NCBI RefSeq assembly: GCF_033118175.1 | Contig: NC_083692.1 | Coordinates: 90,004,501-90,068,500, forward strand | DNA: 64,000 nt | Reading direction: 5' to 3' | From: Dama dama | Taxonomy: Eukaryota > Chordata > Mammalia > Artiodactyla > Cervidae | Part shown: in pieces, positions 20,563-30,907 of the stretch | Numbering within the stretch: position 1 is the stretch's first letter | Layout of the letters: each line of letters opens with the position of its first letter | Program-made: the position numbers and the translations under genes | The notes under the pieces: generated by a model | Told to the model about the DNA's origin: nothing | Seen by the model: the letters and a program-made list of their open reading frames with translations, nothing else | Database searches by the model: none

Positions 20563-21803
20563 AGATGGGAGGCCCAATTCTTTGGGAATAGGGGTGTCGA
20601 GGTCTCTCTGGCTACTTCCTGCTGAACTGGGACAGCGAGGGGCATTGGGCCTCCCCCTCTTGCTAGTCTCAGGTCTCAGAGTGCTTATAGCCGTGTCCAT
20701 CTAAGGGTGAGTGATATTTTCTGTGGTCAGCTGCAGTTTTACATGTATTCCCGCAGGATCTGTTCAGAGGAGTGGCCGTAATCTCTTTGGGGGCATGGGT
20801 TTTCTCTCTGCATCATTATTATCTTGATGTAAATCTGTTGTCATCTGGAAGAGACAAGTCTTAACAGGTAGTTTAAGAAACCAGAGGCCATAGATCAGTA
20901 AAAGAGTTATTGTAACTAGGAGTCAAAGAAGGAGTAAGAACCACATTACGTTTGATGGCGATTTTGATTGTGGTCCAGATAGGGTCAGTGCTTGGGCCAT
21001 CCTGTTCAAATGGATGGAACCATTAGGACTCAGAAATACTTGGAGAAATGACAACCTGAACATTAATAGACAAATTAGGAAAAATTAAGCCTGAAATTGA
21101 GCCTGAATCCTAGTTTATATTTAACACTTTGAGGGGACTTGTAGCCAGGTAGCCAGTTGTCTAGGTTTATCTACATAGGTCTTAATCTTTAATGTGGCTA
21201 TTGGTCATTACACATTTTTTTTTCCTTGTCAACATATGATCCAGAGCAATTTCCTCATCTAAATGTATAACAGTTACAAGAAGAGACCTTTAAAATGTCA
21301 GACTGTAGTCACTTGCTGCTAGCAGACTTGGTTTTCAGAATGGCTGAGGGCATCCTAAGTCTGACACAGCTCGGAAAACTCAGGTTCTCAACAACACAAG
21401 GACCTGTCTGAAGTCACACCATAGTGTCGCCTAGTTATCCCACAGCTACTCTATTTTAACTTTAATTGTAAATTTTTTCTTAATAGCCAAAGCTGCTGTC
21501 ACTGTCCGTGATGTTAGTATTTCTGGTTAGAGAAGCTACAAGAATCGGGGGTCATAAAATCTCCTCCCCAAACTGTCTATCTGAATGTCTCTTCTGCAGT
21601 TTTTTTTTTACAGAGCAGAGTGCCTCATTCCTAATTTTCATCCTGAACCCCTTTCAGGGGGTTTTGAAGGTCATCGGCTTCAGTGGCCATGATTTAATCT
21701 TTGTAGAGGTAGAGGGCAGAGCCCCTTCAGGGTAATGAACCTGACCATAGTTTGGGGGGGTTACATAACCATTTTGTCACACACTTGGTAATGTAAGGGA
21801 CAA
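20563..21803 (-). pseudogene. ERV env transmembrane region remnant
   Basis: On the minus strand, between about 20,960 and 20,764, a frame encodes a hydrophobic helix rich in Leu, Val and Ile followed by a Lys/Arg-containing cytoplasmic tail, ending with a stop at 20,764-20,766 about 200 bp before the purine tract. One in-frame stop lies inside the helix. Further upstream (to 21,803) the env-like sequence has many stops. A class I (gammaretrovirus-like) env tail is the best reading. The sequence is cut by an L1 insertion at 21,804 and resumes at 23,297. Confidence 0.6.
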
Positions 21804-22095
21804 TTAAAATTTTTTTAATTAATTAATTTTAATTGGAGTAATTACAATATTGTGGTGGTTTTCGTCACACATTGACATGAATCGGCCACGGGTACACGTG
21901 TGCCCCCCATCCTGAAGCCCCCTCCCCCCTCTCCCCCACCCCATCTCTCTGGGTTGTCCCAGAGCACCAGCTTTGAGTGCCCTGCGTTATGCACTGAACT
22001 TGCATCAGTCATCTATTTTACATATGGTAGTATACATGTTTCAATTCTGTTCCCTCAAATCATCCCACCCTCGCCTTCTACCACAGAGTCCAAAA

Positions 22096-23147
22096 TGTCG
22101 GGGTCCAAACCCAGCAGGATCCAGGGGAACCCTCAGGATGAACAGCATCGGTGAATGAGAGGGAGAGTGAGACAAAGCTCGGGGCTAAGTCTGAAGTTTA
22201 TTTTTGCATGGCTCCTTTATACCCTTAACAACATCTTTGGGGGAAGTGCATGTTGCTTACACACAGGGCATCTCAAAACATTACAGCAACTTGACCTTCA
22301 ACAGAAACAGGATGTCACCCACATACTTTTCCTTCACAAGAGTCTTTCTTATCATTTGGCCTTCAGGCCTGCTAACATTTTATGGCTTGCACCTGGTGTG
22401 ACTTAAGCAACTTCAGTAGCCAACCCTGTTTGTCTTATAATTAATCTATTTTCTTTCTAATAGGCATCATCTCTATGGGAACTAGATAGGATTACATTTT
22501 TACAGAACAGAAATGTGAAGGACTGCAAAAACAGCAGATATGGCACAAAACAGGCTCTTAGTCTAAAAGTTAACTACCTGCAAGAAGTCGCCAGCTAATC
22601 TCTAAAGTATTTTCTATTAGGCACATTTGTGGCTGTTATACTTGTGGAACTTTTCTCACCCCGCGAAGGGGCCTATGCTTAATAGTTTCTTTTGTTAGCG
22701 TCCTGTGCTTAGGATGTTTAGAACAATCATGAGCATTTTGTGCAATGAGAGCACACATTTATCAACAAGCCAGAATGCCAGCAAAAGGGTTTGAACTGAA
22801 GCATTTCTTTCATCCCTGGCCCCTTCATAGGGTACCAGCGTCCAGGAGATTTATTAATTAGGGTTTTAAGTTGGTCCTCATTCAGTGAAAGAGGAGCAGG
22901 AGAGCTCTCGGCAGGCAACACAAGAATCCGCAACAGGGCAAACAAGAACAACAGCAGAAAAGGGGAGAGGATACAGGGTGGGGTAGAGGGCGAGGCCAAC
23001 CTGGAGGGTCCCTTATCCTAGACAGCCTTGCCTGTCAGGTTCTTTCCTCGTGACCTCGTCATGGATGGGGTCCCAGACGGCCTTGCCTGCCCGGTATTTT
23101 CTTCATGACCTCGTCACGGGCGGGACCTCCCATAACGGCTCCCGGCA
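22096..23147 (-). mobile_element. Solo LTR, class II (betaretrovirus-like), 6-bp TSD
   Basis: Complete 1,052-bp LTR starting TGCCGGGAGC on the minus strand (23,147) and ending GACCCCGACA (22,096). It carries a TATA element (gggtataaagg, about 22,226-22,236) and a poly-A signal (aaataaac, about 22,202-22,209). CCAAAA flanks it on both sides (22,090-22,095 and 23,148-23,153), inside otherwise continuous L1 3' UTR. A 6-bp duplication is typical of class II elements. Its end resembles the LTR ending at 59,874. U3 holds a 90-codon open frame. Confidence 0.9.
22727..22999 (-). CDS. Small open frame in LTR U3 with signal-peptide-like N-terminus
   Basis: Ninety codons on the minus strand, Met to TGA, lying wholly in the U3 part of the solo LTR. 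The N-terminal 30 residues form a hydrophobic Leu/Phe-rich stretch (about residues 10-28) followed by PAESSPAP, a plausible signal-peptidase site. The rest is polar with four Cys. I do not recognise the family. It might be translated if an upstream promoter read through, but it may equally be a chance frame: the LTR promoter sits downstream of it. Treat as hypothetical. Confidence 0.3.
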   Translation of the reverse strand: MASPSTPPCILSPFLLLFLFALLRILVLPAESSPAPLSLNEDQLKTLINKSPGRWYPMKGPGMKEMLQFKPFCWHSGLLINVCSHCTKCS

Positions 23148-23296
23148 CCAAAAGTCTGTTTTTACATCTGTGTCTTTTTTGCTGCCTTGCATATAGGGTT
23201 GTCGTTACCATCTTTCTAAATTCCATATTCATTAACATACTGCATTGGTGTTTCTCCTTCTGACTTACTTCATTTTGTATAGTAGGCTTGGGACAA

Positions 23297-23560
23297 CACT
23301 TTTGAAACAGGCAATATAGAAAACAATATAGCTAGCAATAATAATAAGGTCATCAGTAAGAACTAAAGTCAAGAACTTCCATTATGTGTAGCTCAGTATA
23401 TACCTAAGTCATCTGACTTAGTTTGATCCATACCAATCTTTATTTTTTAGGGAAACTATATACCGGCATTGTCCGAAAGGCGCCTAGCCTAGTTTTCTAC
23501 TGTTATTAGACTGATTATCCTTAGTATGATTTAACTGTGCCCAGTATAGAGGAGACTTTC
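23297..23560 (-). other. Probable ERV internal sequence, degraded
   Basis: Resumes the ERV sequence interrupted at 21,803. No frame or motif recognised. Assigned by position between the L1 TSD and the right-hand LTR piece. Confidence 0.4.
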
Positions 23561-23787
23561 AATAGTTGTAGCTCCTGCAGTGTTACAGGGCAGGAAAACA
23601 AACTTAGTTACAGACATGCAAAGCTAGGAATGGCTGGGAGTAAAAAACAAACTAGGGCTATTCAGGTCTGCTCACTCTTCTCTTTATCTTCTTTGCTCTC
23701 AGGAAGGGGAAAGAGAAAAACTCATTTCAGTCTTCTTTTTTCTTTTTACTGCAACAAATTCCTCTTTTTTCCCTTTTCACTGCAACG
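23560..23787 (-). mobile_element. LTR fragment (right end of nested ERV complex)
   Basis: Paralogue of 19,540-19,744 (gtagctcctg; ttacagacatgcaaagctag; cactgcaac at the edge). It contains a short internal duplication of the ctgcaaca/aattcctcttttttccc text. After it L1 ORF2 resumes, so 19,209-23,787 is one composite insertion in L1. GCAA next to each outer edge may be a 4-bp TSD, but the right edge has a base change. Confidence 0.6.
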
Positions 23788-24290
23788 CAAGTACCTTAGG
23801 ACCCAGCAGTCCTATGCCTGGGCATAAACCCAGAGAAAATAAATATTTAAAAGTCATGGGAACCCCTGCAATCTCAGCCCAACAAGGTACAATAGTCAAG
23901 CCTAGGAAGCAAGGTAAATGTAGAAATTACAGATGAATGGAATCAGAGGATAAGGCACACACACACAATGCAATATTTCTCAACGATAAAGAAGTAGGAA
24001 ATAATGCCAAGTCCAGACACAAGAAATAAAGTAGAGATGATCATTCCAAGTGAAGTAAGGGAGACAGGGGGAGACAAGTATCATGTGATATCACCTCTAG
24101 GTGTAATCTAGAAATGGTTACAAACGAAGTTCTTTCCCAAAGAGACACAGCCTCACAGATTTAGAAAAGAAACTTCTGGTCACCAAGAAAATCAAGATGC
24201 AGTAGACTGAAAAAGAAAAAAAAAAAGCAACAACCTACAAGACTGTAATTCACTCCTGTTCAAATTATAGGGTAAAAAAAGAAAAATATA
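23788..24290 (+). repeat. L1 3' region (array unit)
   Basis: Resumes the L1 interrupted at 19,208, then runs as the paralogue of 16,386-16,918, ending next to segment B. Confidence 0.8.
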
Positions 24291-24485
24291 GAAAAAGAAA
24301 TGCTGGTTCTATTCCCCTCAGGCCACAGTGACCTGGGTGGTGTCACATCCCTGGAGCCTGGCTGGCTTTTGTAGGCAGGCTGGAGTGTCCTGGGGCCGAG
24401 GGCGCTGGGGGCGTGTGGCAGGCGGGGTGCCTCCACAATGAGCCTGGAGTGCCTGTTGCCCTTTGCAGAGCCCCCAACCTTCAGA
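24291..24485. repeat. Array segment B (copy 4)
   Basis: GC-rich; cagtgacctgggtggtgtca, ggagtgtcctggggccgagg and gagcctggagtgcctgttgc align to copy 3 (16,920-17,115). Confidence 0.8.
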
Positions 24486-24489
24486 AACA

Positions 24490-24870
24490 AGTGGGAGAAA
24501 TTAGGAGTGTGGAATTGACATATACACAGTAGTATATATCAAATAGATGATCAAAACGTAACTGCCGAATGCATAGGAAAGTTGAACACACCATAATCAC
24601 CTGTACATGAAAATGAGCCCAAAGAGAATAAACACACATCTACACATAACTGAGTGATGGATCTGTACAATGGAAACAAACATATCAGAAATCAACAATA
24701 TTCCAGCAAAAAATAGCAAGGAAATTACAGGGGGAAAAAAGAAAGAAGAGTGGGACATGAAGAAGCCTTTTAATTTAACAATATCATGAAAGGCAGTGCT
24801 GCTGGGTATTTAATATGCACAAGGATCAAGGGGCTGTAAGTAAAAAATACCTGCCTTCAAGAAATGTCCG
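24490..24870. repeat. L1 tail and array segment A (copy 2)
   Basis: L1-tail paralogue of 17,118-17,395 up to about 24,735, then segment A (gtgctgctgggtatttaata, agtaaaaaatacctgccttc, aagaaatgtcc). Confidence 0.75.
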
Positions 24871-24874
24871 AGAT

Positions 24875-26480
24875 GTCACTGAAAAAAAAATTCAAAACAA
24901 GGCAGGAGTTCAAGTGGCCAATTTCAAGAGGTAAGTTTAACTCATAACATTTAAAAGAACCACATTAAAAGATGTCAACATCACTAAATATTAGAGACAT
25001 GAAAATCAAAACTACAATGAGGTATTTCCTCACATAGTTCACAATGACCATTGTCCAAAAGTTGACAAACAATAAATTCTGGAGAAAGTGTGGAAAAAAG
25101 GGAACCCTCCTACACGGTTAGTGAAAAGGTGAATTAGTAGCAGCCACTATGAAGAACAGTGTGCAGATTTTTAAAGAAATGGTCACGAGAATGAAATTAG
25201 AATACTCCCTAACAGCACACACAGAAATAAACTTCAAATAGATTAAAGATCTAAATAAAAGGACAGATAATATGAAACTCCTGAGGGAAAAAGCAGAACA
25301 CACTTTGACATAAAATGCAGCAAGTTTTTCTTCGACCCACCTCTTAGAATCATGAAAAATAAAGCAAAAATAAATAAATGGGACCTAACTCCCCTTAAAA
25401 GCACTGGTACAGCAAAGGAAGCCATAAACACAACAGAAAGACAAACCTCATAATGCAACTAATATGTGCAAACAAAGACGCCATGAGGAATTTCTCTCCA
25501 AAACATGTGAACAGCTTATGCACCTCGATATCAAAGAAACAACCCAGCCAAATAGGGGCACGAGATTTACATGGACCTTCCTCCACAGAAAAGCACAAGA
25601 AAAGATGCCCAACATCTGTAAGTATGTTAGAGAACATACTTACATTAGAGAACTGTGAATTGGAAGGACAATGTGGCATCACCTCACACACGTCAGAAAG
25701 GTCAGCATACAAAATCTACAATAAATGCTGGAGAGGAATAGAGGTAAAAGGACCCTCCCCACCGTTGGTGGGAATGAAAGTCATTAAATCCACGAAGAAC
25801 AGGACAAAGGCTCATTAAAGACTAAACAGAAAATTACCATAGGACCCAGCAATCCCATTCTGGGTGCAGATCCAGAGAAAACCATAATTTTAAAAGACAG
25901 GTGCACCCAATGTTCATGGCAGCACTATGTACAATAACCAAGACATGGATGAAACCTAAGTGGGAAAGACAGATGAATGGGTAAACAAGATGGGGTAAAC
26001 ACACTCACAGAGCAATAGTGCTCAACCATAAAAAGCGTGACATCACGCCATAAAAAAGGGTGAGATCCAGCAACAAGGAAGGAAGCAGAGACATCACACT
26101 GAGTGAGGTAAGTAAGACCAGGAAAGACAAGTATCATATGATATCTCTTGGAGGTGGAGTCTAAAGATGGATACAGAGGAACTTCTTTACCAAACAGAAA
26201 CAGCTTCACAACATAGCGAAGTACCCTAGGGTTACCAAAAATGAAAGGTGGTGGCCAAAGGAAATGAGAAGGCGGAGATGAACATACACACACGACTCTG
26301 TGTAAAATAACCAGCAAGAACCCACAATAGGATGAGGACCCCTAATCAACACTGCATAATAAACTACATGGGAAGAAAACCCAAAAAAGAGCATGTGCAT
26401 GGCCATGCACGAGTGAGTCATGTCGCTCTACACCTGAAACAAACAAACACTCTCTACAACACTGTAAACCAACACAAAAC
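24875..26480 (+). repeat. L1 ORF2 3' part and 3' UTR (array unit)
   Basis: The most complete L1 part of the array: ORF2 C-terminal region (25,000-26,000) and 3' UTR to 26,480. Stops and frameshifts throughout; the longest antisense frames are chance. It is older than the full-length L1 inserted at 27,156. Confidence 0.8.
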
Positions 26481-26484
26481 ACAA

Positions 26485-27140
26485 ATTACAAGAAGAGAAT
26501 GCTGACTCTCTTCCCTTCGGGCCTTATTAACTTGGGCTGCTGCCACATCCCTGAAGCCTTGGGTCCCTTGGATGGACTGTCTTGGGGCTGAGGGAGGTGG
26601 GGAGGATGCACCAGCCAATGAGCCCTGCCCCATGGACCTGGTGAGCCTGTTCCCCTCTGCACCAGCCCACAGCCTCCAGATCCTGGCGGGTCCTCCTGCA
26701 GTGAAACCACACCTACTGCGCCCAAAGGACGTGGAGCCTCTGGGCTGGAGGAGCTTTGGAAAGCCCCCTGGGCTCCACGCCTCCAGGTGATGGGGTTCCC
26801 GCCTCCAGCTTCCTTCCTTAGGGTCACCCCGCCTATGATGAAAGCACCCTCCACAGCGTGGTGTTGCAGGAATCGGGATGTGTCCAGGGGGCAGGGATAA
26901 GGAAGGAAGGAGGAATGGGACGCAAGCCTTGGGTGTTTCTTCTGGCGCGTTCCACTCTAACTGACGATCAGGAACAGGACTTTCCCTAAGGCTCTGGTTC
27001 CCCCAGTGACCAGGGTAGGGGCATAAAGACACGCTGCCGCCTTGTGGCCATTTCCCATAACAACAACTTTGAAGCCTTTGCTCACGGGTACTTAATATTC
27101 ACCAGGCCTGTGGGCTGTAAGTAAAAAACACCTGCCCTCA
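26485..27140. repeat. Array segments B (copy 5) and A (copy 3)
   Basis: B at 26,490-26,720 (gggctgctgccacatccctg; tggactgtcttggggctgag), followed by about 280 bp of GC-rich sequence and then A at 27,010-27,140 (cacgctgccgccttgtggcc; gtacttaatattcaccaggc). The full-length L1 inserted at the end of A. Confidence 0.75.
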
Positions 27141-27155
27141 AGAAATGTCCTGGGG

Positions 27156-29929
27156 AGAGGAGCTAAGATGGCGGAGGAATAGGACGGGGAGACCACTTTC
27201 TCTCCTACAAATTCATCAAAAGAACATTTGAACGCTGAGCAAACTGCACAAAACAACTTCTGATCGCTAGCAGAGGATATCAGGCGCCCAGAAAAGCAGC
27301 CCATTGTCTTCGAAAGGAGGTAGTACAGAATATAAAAGATAAAAAGAGAGACAAAAGAGCTAGGGATGGAGACCCATCCCGGGAAGGGAGTCGTAATAGA
27401 GGAAGTTTCCAAACACCAGGAAACCCTCTCACTGGCAGGTCTTGGGGAAGTTTTCGAATCTCAGAGGGCAACCTAACTGGGAGGAAAAATAAATAAAACC
27501 CACAGATTACATGCCTAAAAGCAACTCCCAGCAGAAAAGTACCCCAGACGCCCGCATCTGCCACCAGCAAGTGGGGGCGGAACGGAGAGGAGCAGGCGGC
27601 ATTGCTTAGGGTAAGGACTGGGCCTGAATGCCCTGAGGGCAATCAGAGGGAGCTAACGTGAGATAGCAACTTAAACTGTGGGATAGCAAGAGAGAGAGAG
27701 AAAATTAACCTGCCCAAACACACTGCAGGCCATTCGCAGAACAAAGGGACTGAGCAATTCCAGAGAAGAGCTAGCCGGCAGTGGACCGGCCCATCCCCCG
27801 CCGGAGGCAGGAGGCAGGGGGGAAGGGAAAGGGGCAAACTCGGCCCCAGAGAGGGACCCCTACCAAACTGCAAACAGGCCTCCAGTTTCTAACCAAAGCC
27901 TTCCTGAGATTCTGGATGGTTGACATCCCCCAGGAGGGTCTCGGCTAGAGACCAGCTCCCCAGAACAGACACAAGGCGCACCCGACCTGCACCCGTGGAA
28001 ACTGAGGCTGGGCCCGCGGACGGGAGAAGGCGCACCGCACCCGGGGAGAGTGCGCCCGTCAAGCTCCTGGCTGCCTGAGCTGCTCGGGCGGGGAAGGCAC
28101 AAAACGCAGGCGCAACCGAGTCCGCGCTTTTGTGGAATACCCGAAAACTGGAACCGCACGTGTCACGCAGGGCCCGCTCCCTGGAGAGCAGCCTGGAGCC
28201 TGAGCAGTGTGGACGGGGGAAGCACACTCCCGTGAGCGGGGCAAACCCAGTGTGGCCGGAACACTGCGAGCGCTCCCCACACACAGCGATATCTGTCTGC
28301 AGCGCCCCTCCCTCCCTGCTGAACAAGCGAACCTAAACAAGAGGCCACCTCCGCCCGCCTGTGTCAGGGCGGAAATTAGACACTGAAGAGACCAGCAAGC
28401 AGAAGCCAAATAAACAAAGGGAACCGCTTCAGAAGGGACTGGTGTAACAGATTAAAATCCCTCTAGAAAACACCAACTACACTGGAAGGGGCCTGTAGAT
28501 ATCGAGAAGTGTAAGCTGGAACGAGGAGCTATCTGAAACTGAGCCGAACCCACACTGACCGCAACAGCTCCAGAGAAAGTCCTAGATATATTTTTACCAT
28601 TTTTTTTAATTAAAAAAAATTTTTCTTTTCTTTTTAAAATTTTTTCCTTTATTTTCTTTTAAAATTCCCTATTACTCCTCTATTACTCCTTAATTTTCAT
28701 TTTCATATATTTTTACTACTTTTTAATTAAAAAATTTTTCCCTTTTTTCTTTTATTTTCTTTTAAAGTCCTCTATTGCTCCTCTATTACTCCTTCATTTT
28801 CATTTTCATTCTCATATATTTTTACTATATTTTAATTAAGATTTTTTCTTTTTTTAATTTTCTTTTAAAGTCCTCTATACTCCTCTATTACTCCTTAATT
28901 TTCATTTTCATTTCAATATAACCTTGCAAAAAAAAAAAAGACCCTATTTTTAAAGCAAACTTCATATATATTTCTTATTTTTTTGTGTGTTTTTGTTTTT
29001 AAAATTGTATTTTTAAGAGTCTAACCTCTACACTAGATTTTCAATCTTTGTTTTTCAGTATTTGATATCAATTTTGGACATTTAAGAATCCAATATTCGG
29101 TACCCATTTTTACTCAGGAGTGTGATGACTACTCTCTCCCCCTTTGACTCTCCTTTTTCTCCCCCAGATCACCTCTATTTCCTCCCTCCCCCTTCTCTTC
29201 CCAATCCAATTCTGTGAATCTCTGTGGGTGTCTGGGCTAGGGAGAACACTTAGGGAATAGAGTACTGCGTAGATCTGTCTCTCTCCTCTTGAGTCCCCCT
29301 TTTTCTCCTCCTGCTCGTCTCTATTTCCCTCCTCCCTCTCCTCTTTTTCATGTAACTCTGTGAACCTCTCTGGATGTCCCTCACTGTGGAGAATCTTTTC
29401 ACCATTAACCTAGAAGTTTTATTATCAGTGCTGTATAGTTGGAGAAGCCTTGAGGCTACTGGAAGAATAAGACCGAAAGCCAGAGGCAGGACACTTAAGC
29501 CCAAAACCTGAGAACACCACAGAACACTTGACTACAGGGAACATTAAGTAATAAGAGATCATCCAAAAGCCTCCATACCTACACTGAAACCAACCACCAC
29601 CAAAGAGCCAGTAAGTTCCAGAGCAAGACATACCATGCAAATTTTCCAGCAACACAGGAACATAGCCCTGAGCATCAACATACAGGCTGCCCAAAGTCAC
29701 ACCAAACAAATAGACCCATCTCAAAACTCACTACTGGACACTCCATTGCACTCCAGAAAGAAGAAATCCAGTTCCATGCACCAGAACACAGATGCAAGCT
29801 TCCCCAACCAAGAAACCTTGACAAGCCAATCATCCAACCCCACCCACTGGGTGAAACCTCCACAATAAAAAGGAACCACAGACCACCAGAATACAGAAAG
29901 GCTACTCCAGACACAGCAATCTAAACAAG
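27156..29929 (+). promoter_or_regulatory. L1 5' UTR with internal tandem repeats
   Basis: GC- and CpG-rich from 27,500 to 28,350, as expected for an L1 internal promoter. AT-rich at 28,590-28,930, where a block of about 110 bp (tcctctattactccttaatt; ttttcttttaaa) is repeated about three times. Bases 29,120-29,400 hold two pyrimidine-rich copies of a further roughly 130-bp block (ctcctttttct...ctctatttcc...ctctgtgaa). No protein encoded. Confidence 0.8.
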
Positions 29930-30856
29930 ATGAAAAGGCAGAGAAATACCCAACAGGTAAAGGAACATGAAAAATGCCCACCAAGCCAAACAAAAGAGGA
30001 GGAGATAGGGAATCTACCTGAAAAAGAATTTAGAATAATGATAATAAAAATGATCCAAAATCTTGAAAACAAAATGTAGTTATAGATAAATAGCCTGGAG
30101 ACAAGGATTGAGAAGATACAAGAAATGTTTAACAAGGACCTAGAAGAAATAAAAAAGAGTCAATTAAAAATGAATAATGCAATAAATGAGATCAAAAACA
30201 CTCTGGAGGGAACCAACAGTAGAATAATGGAGGCAGAAGATAGGATAAGTGAGGCAGAAGATAAAATGGTGGAAATAAATGAAGCAGAGAGGAAAAAAGA
30301 AAAAAGAATCAAAAGAAATGAGGACAACCTCAGGGACCTCTGGGACGATGTGAAATGCCCCAACATTCGAATCAAAGGAGTCCCAGAAGAAGAAGACAAA
30401 AAGAAAGGCCATGAGAAAATACTTGAGGAGATAACAGCTGAAAACTTCCCTAAAATGGGGAGGGAAATAGTTACTCAAGTCCAAGAAACCCAGAGAGTCC
30501 CAAACAGGATAAACCCAAGGCGAAACACCCCAAGACACATATTAATCAAATTAACAAAGATCAAACACAAAGAACAAATATTAAAAGCAGCAAGGGAGGA
30601 ACAACAAATAACACACAAAGGGATTCCCATAAGGATAAGAGCTGATCTATCAATAGAAACTATTCAGGGCAAAAGGGAATGGCAGGATATACTTAAAGTA
30701 ATGAAAGAGAATAACCTACAACCCAGATTACTGTACCCAGCAAGGATCTCATTCAGATATGAAGGAGAATTCAAAAGCTTTACAGACAAGCAAAAACTCA
30801 GAGAATTCAGCACCACCAAACCAGCTCTTCAACAAATGCTAAAGGATCTTCTCTAG
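29930..30856 (+). pseudogene. L1 ORF1 (RNA-binding protein), two nonsense codons
   Basis: The start at 29,930 (MKRQRNTQQ) is in frame with the long open part from 30,125. In-frame TAG codons lie at 30,077-30,079 and 30,083-30,085. Residues about 60-130 form a Lys/Glu-rich heptad coiled coil (trimerisation in relatives). The RRM and C-terminal domain follow (NIRIKGVPEEE, then RHILIKLTK and ARISFRYEGE), ending KDLL. In active L1, ORF1p coats the L1 RNA as trimers. This copy could yield only a short peptide or an internally started product. Confidence 0.9.
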
Positions 30857-30907
30857 ACAGGAAACACAGAAAGGCTGTATAAACGCAAACCCAAAACAAC
30901 AAAGTAA

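Larger units (their letters stand above)
21804..23289 (-). mobile_element. 5'-truncated L1 3' UTR, itself split by a solo LTR
   Basis: Antisense L1_BT 3' UTR: a T/A-rich tail at 21,808-21,830, then sequence matching the reverse complement of 34,740-35,050, up to ccacagagtccaaaa. It resumes after the LTR with aaagtctg...acatctgtg and ends near 23,289. GGGACAA lies at both ends (21,797-21,803 and 23,290-23,296), consistent with a target-site duplication. The host sequence is the minus-strand ERV. Confidence 0.85.

Noticed and set aside
26454..27032. 192-codon minus-strand frame as a host gene
   Set aside because: It lies in GC-rich segments B and A of the repeat array, starts without any recognisable domain, and only part of it is echoed in other copies. 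Kept as a question in the findings, not annotated as a CDS.
27889..28409. Long minus-strand frames (145 and 116 codons) opposite the L1 5' UTR
   Set aside because: The region is CpG-rich L1 5' UTR, where antisense frames arise by composition. No conserved domain or plausible start context.
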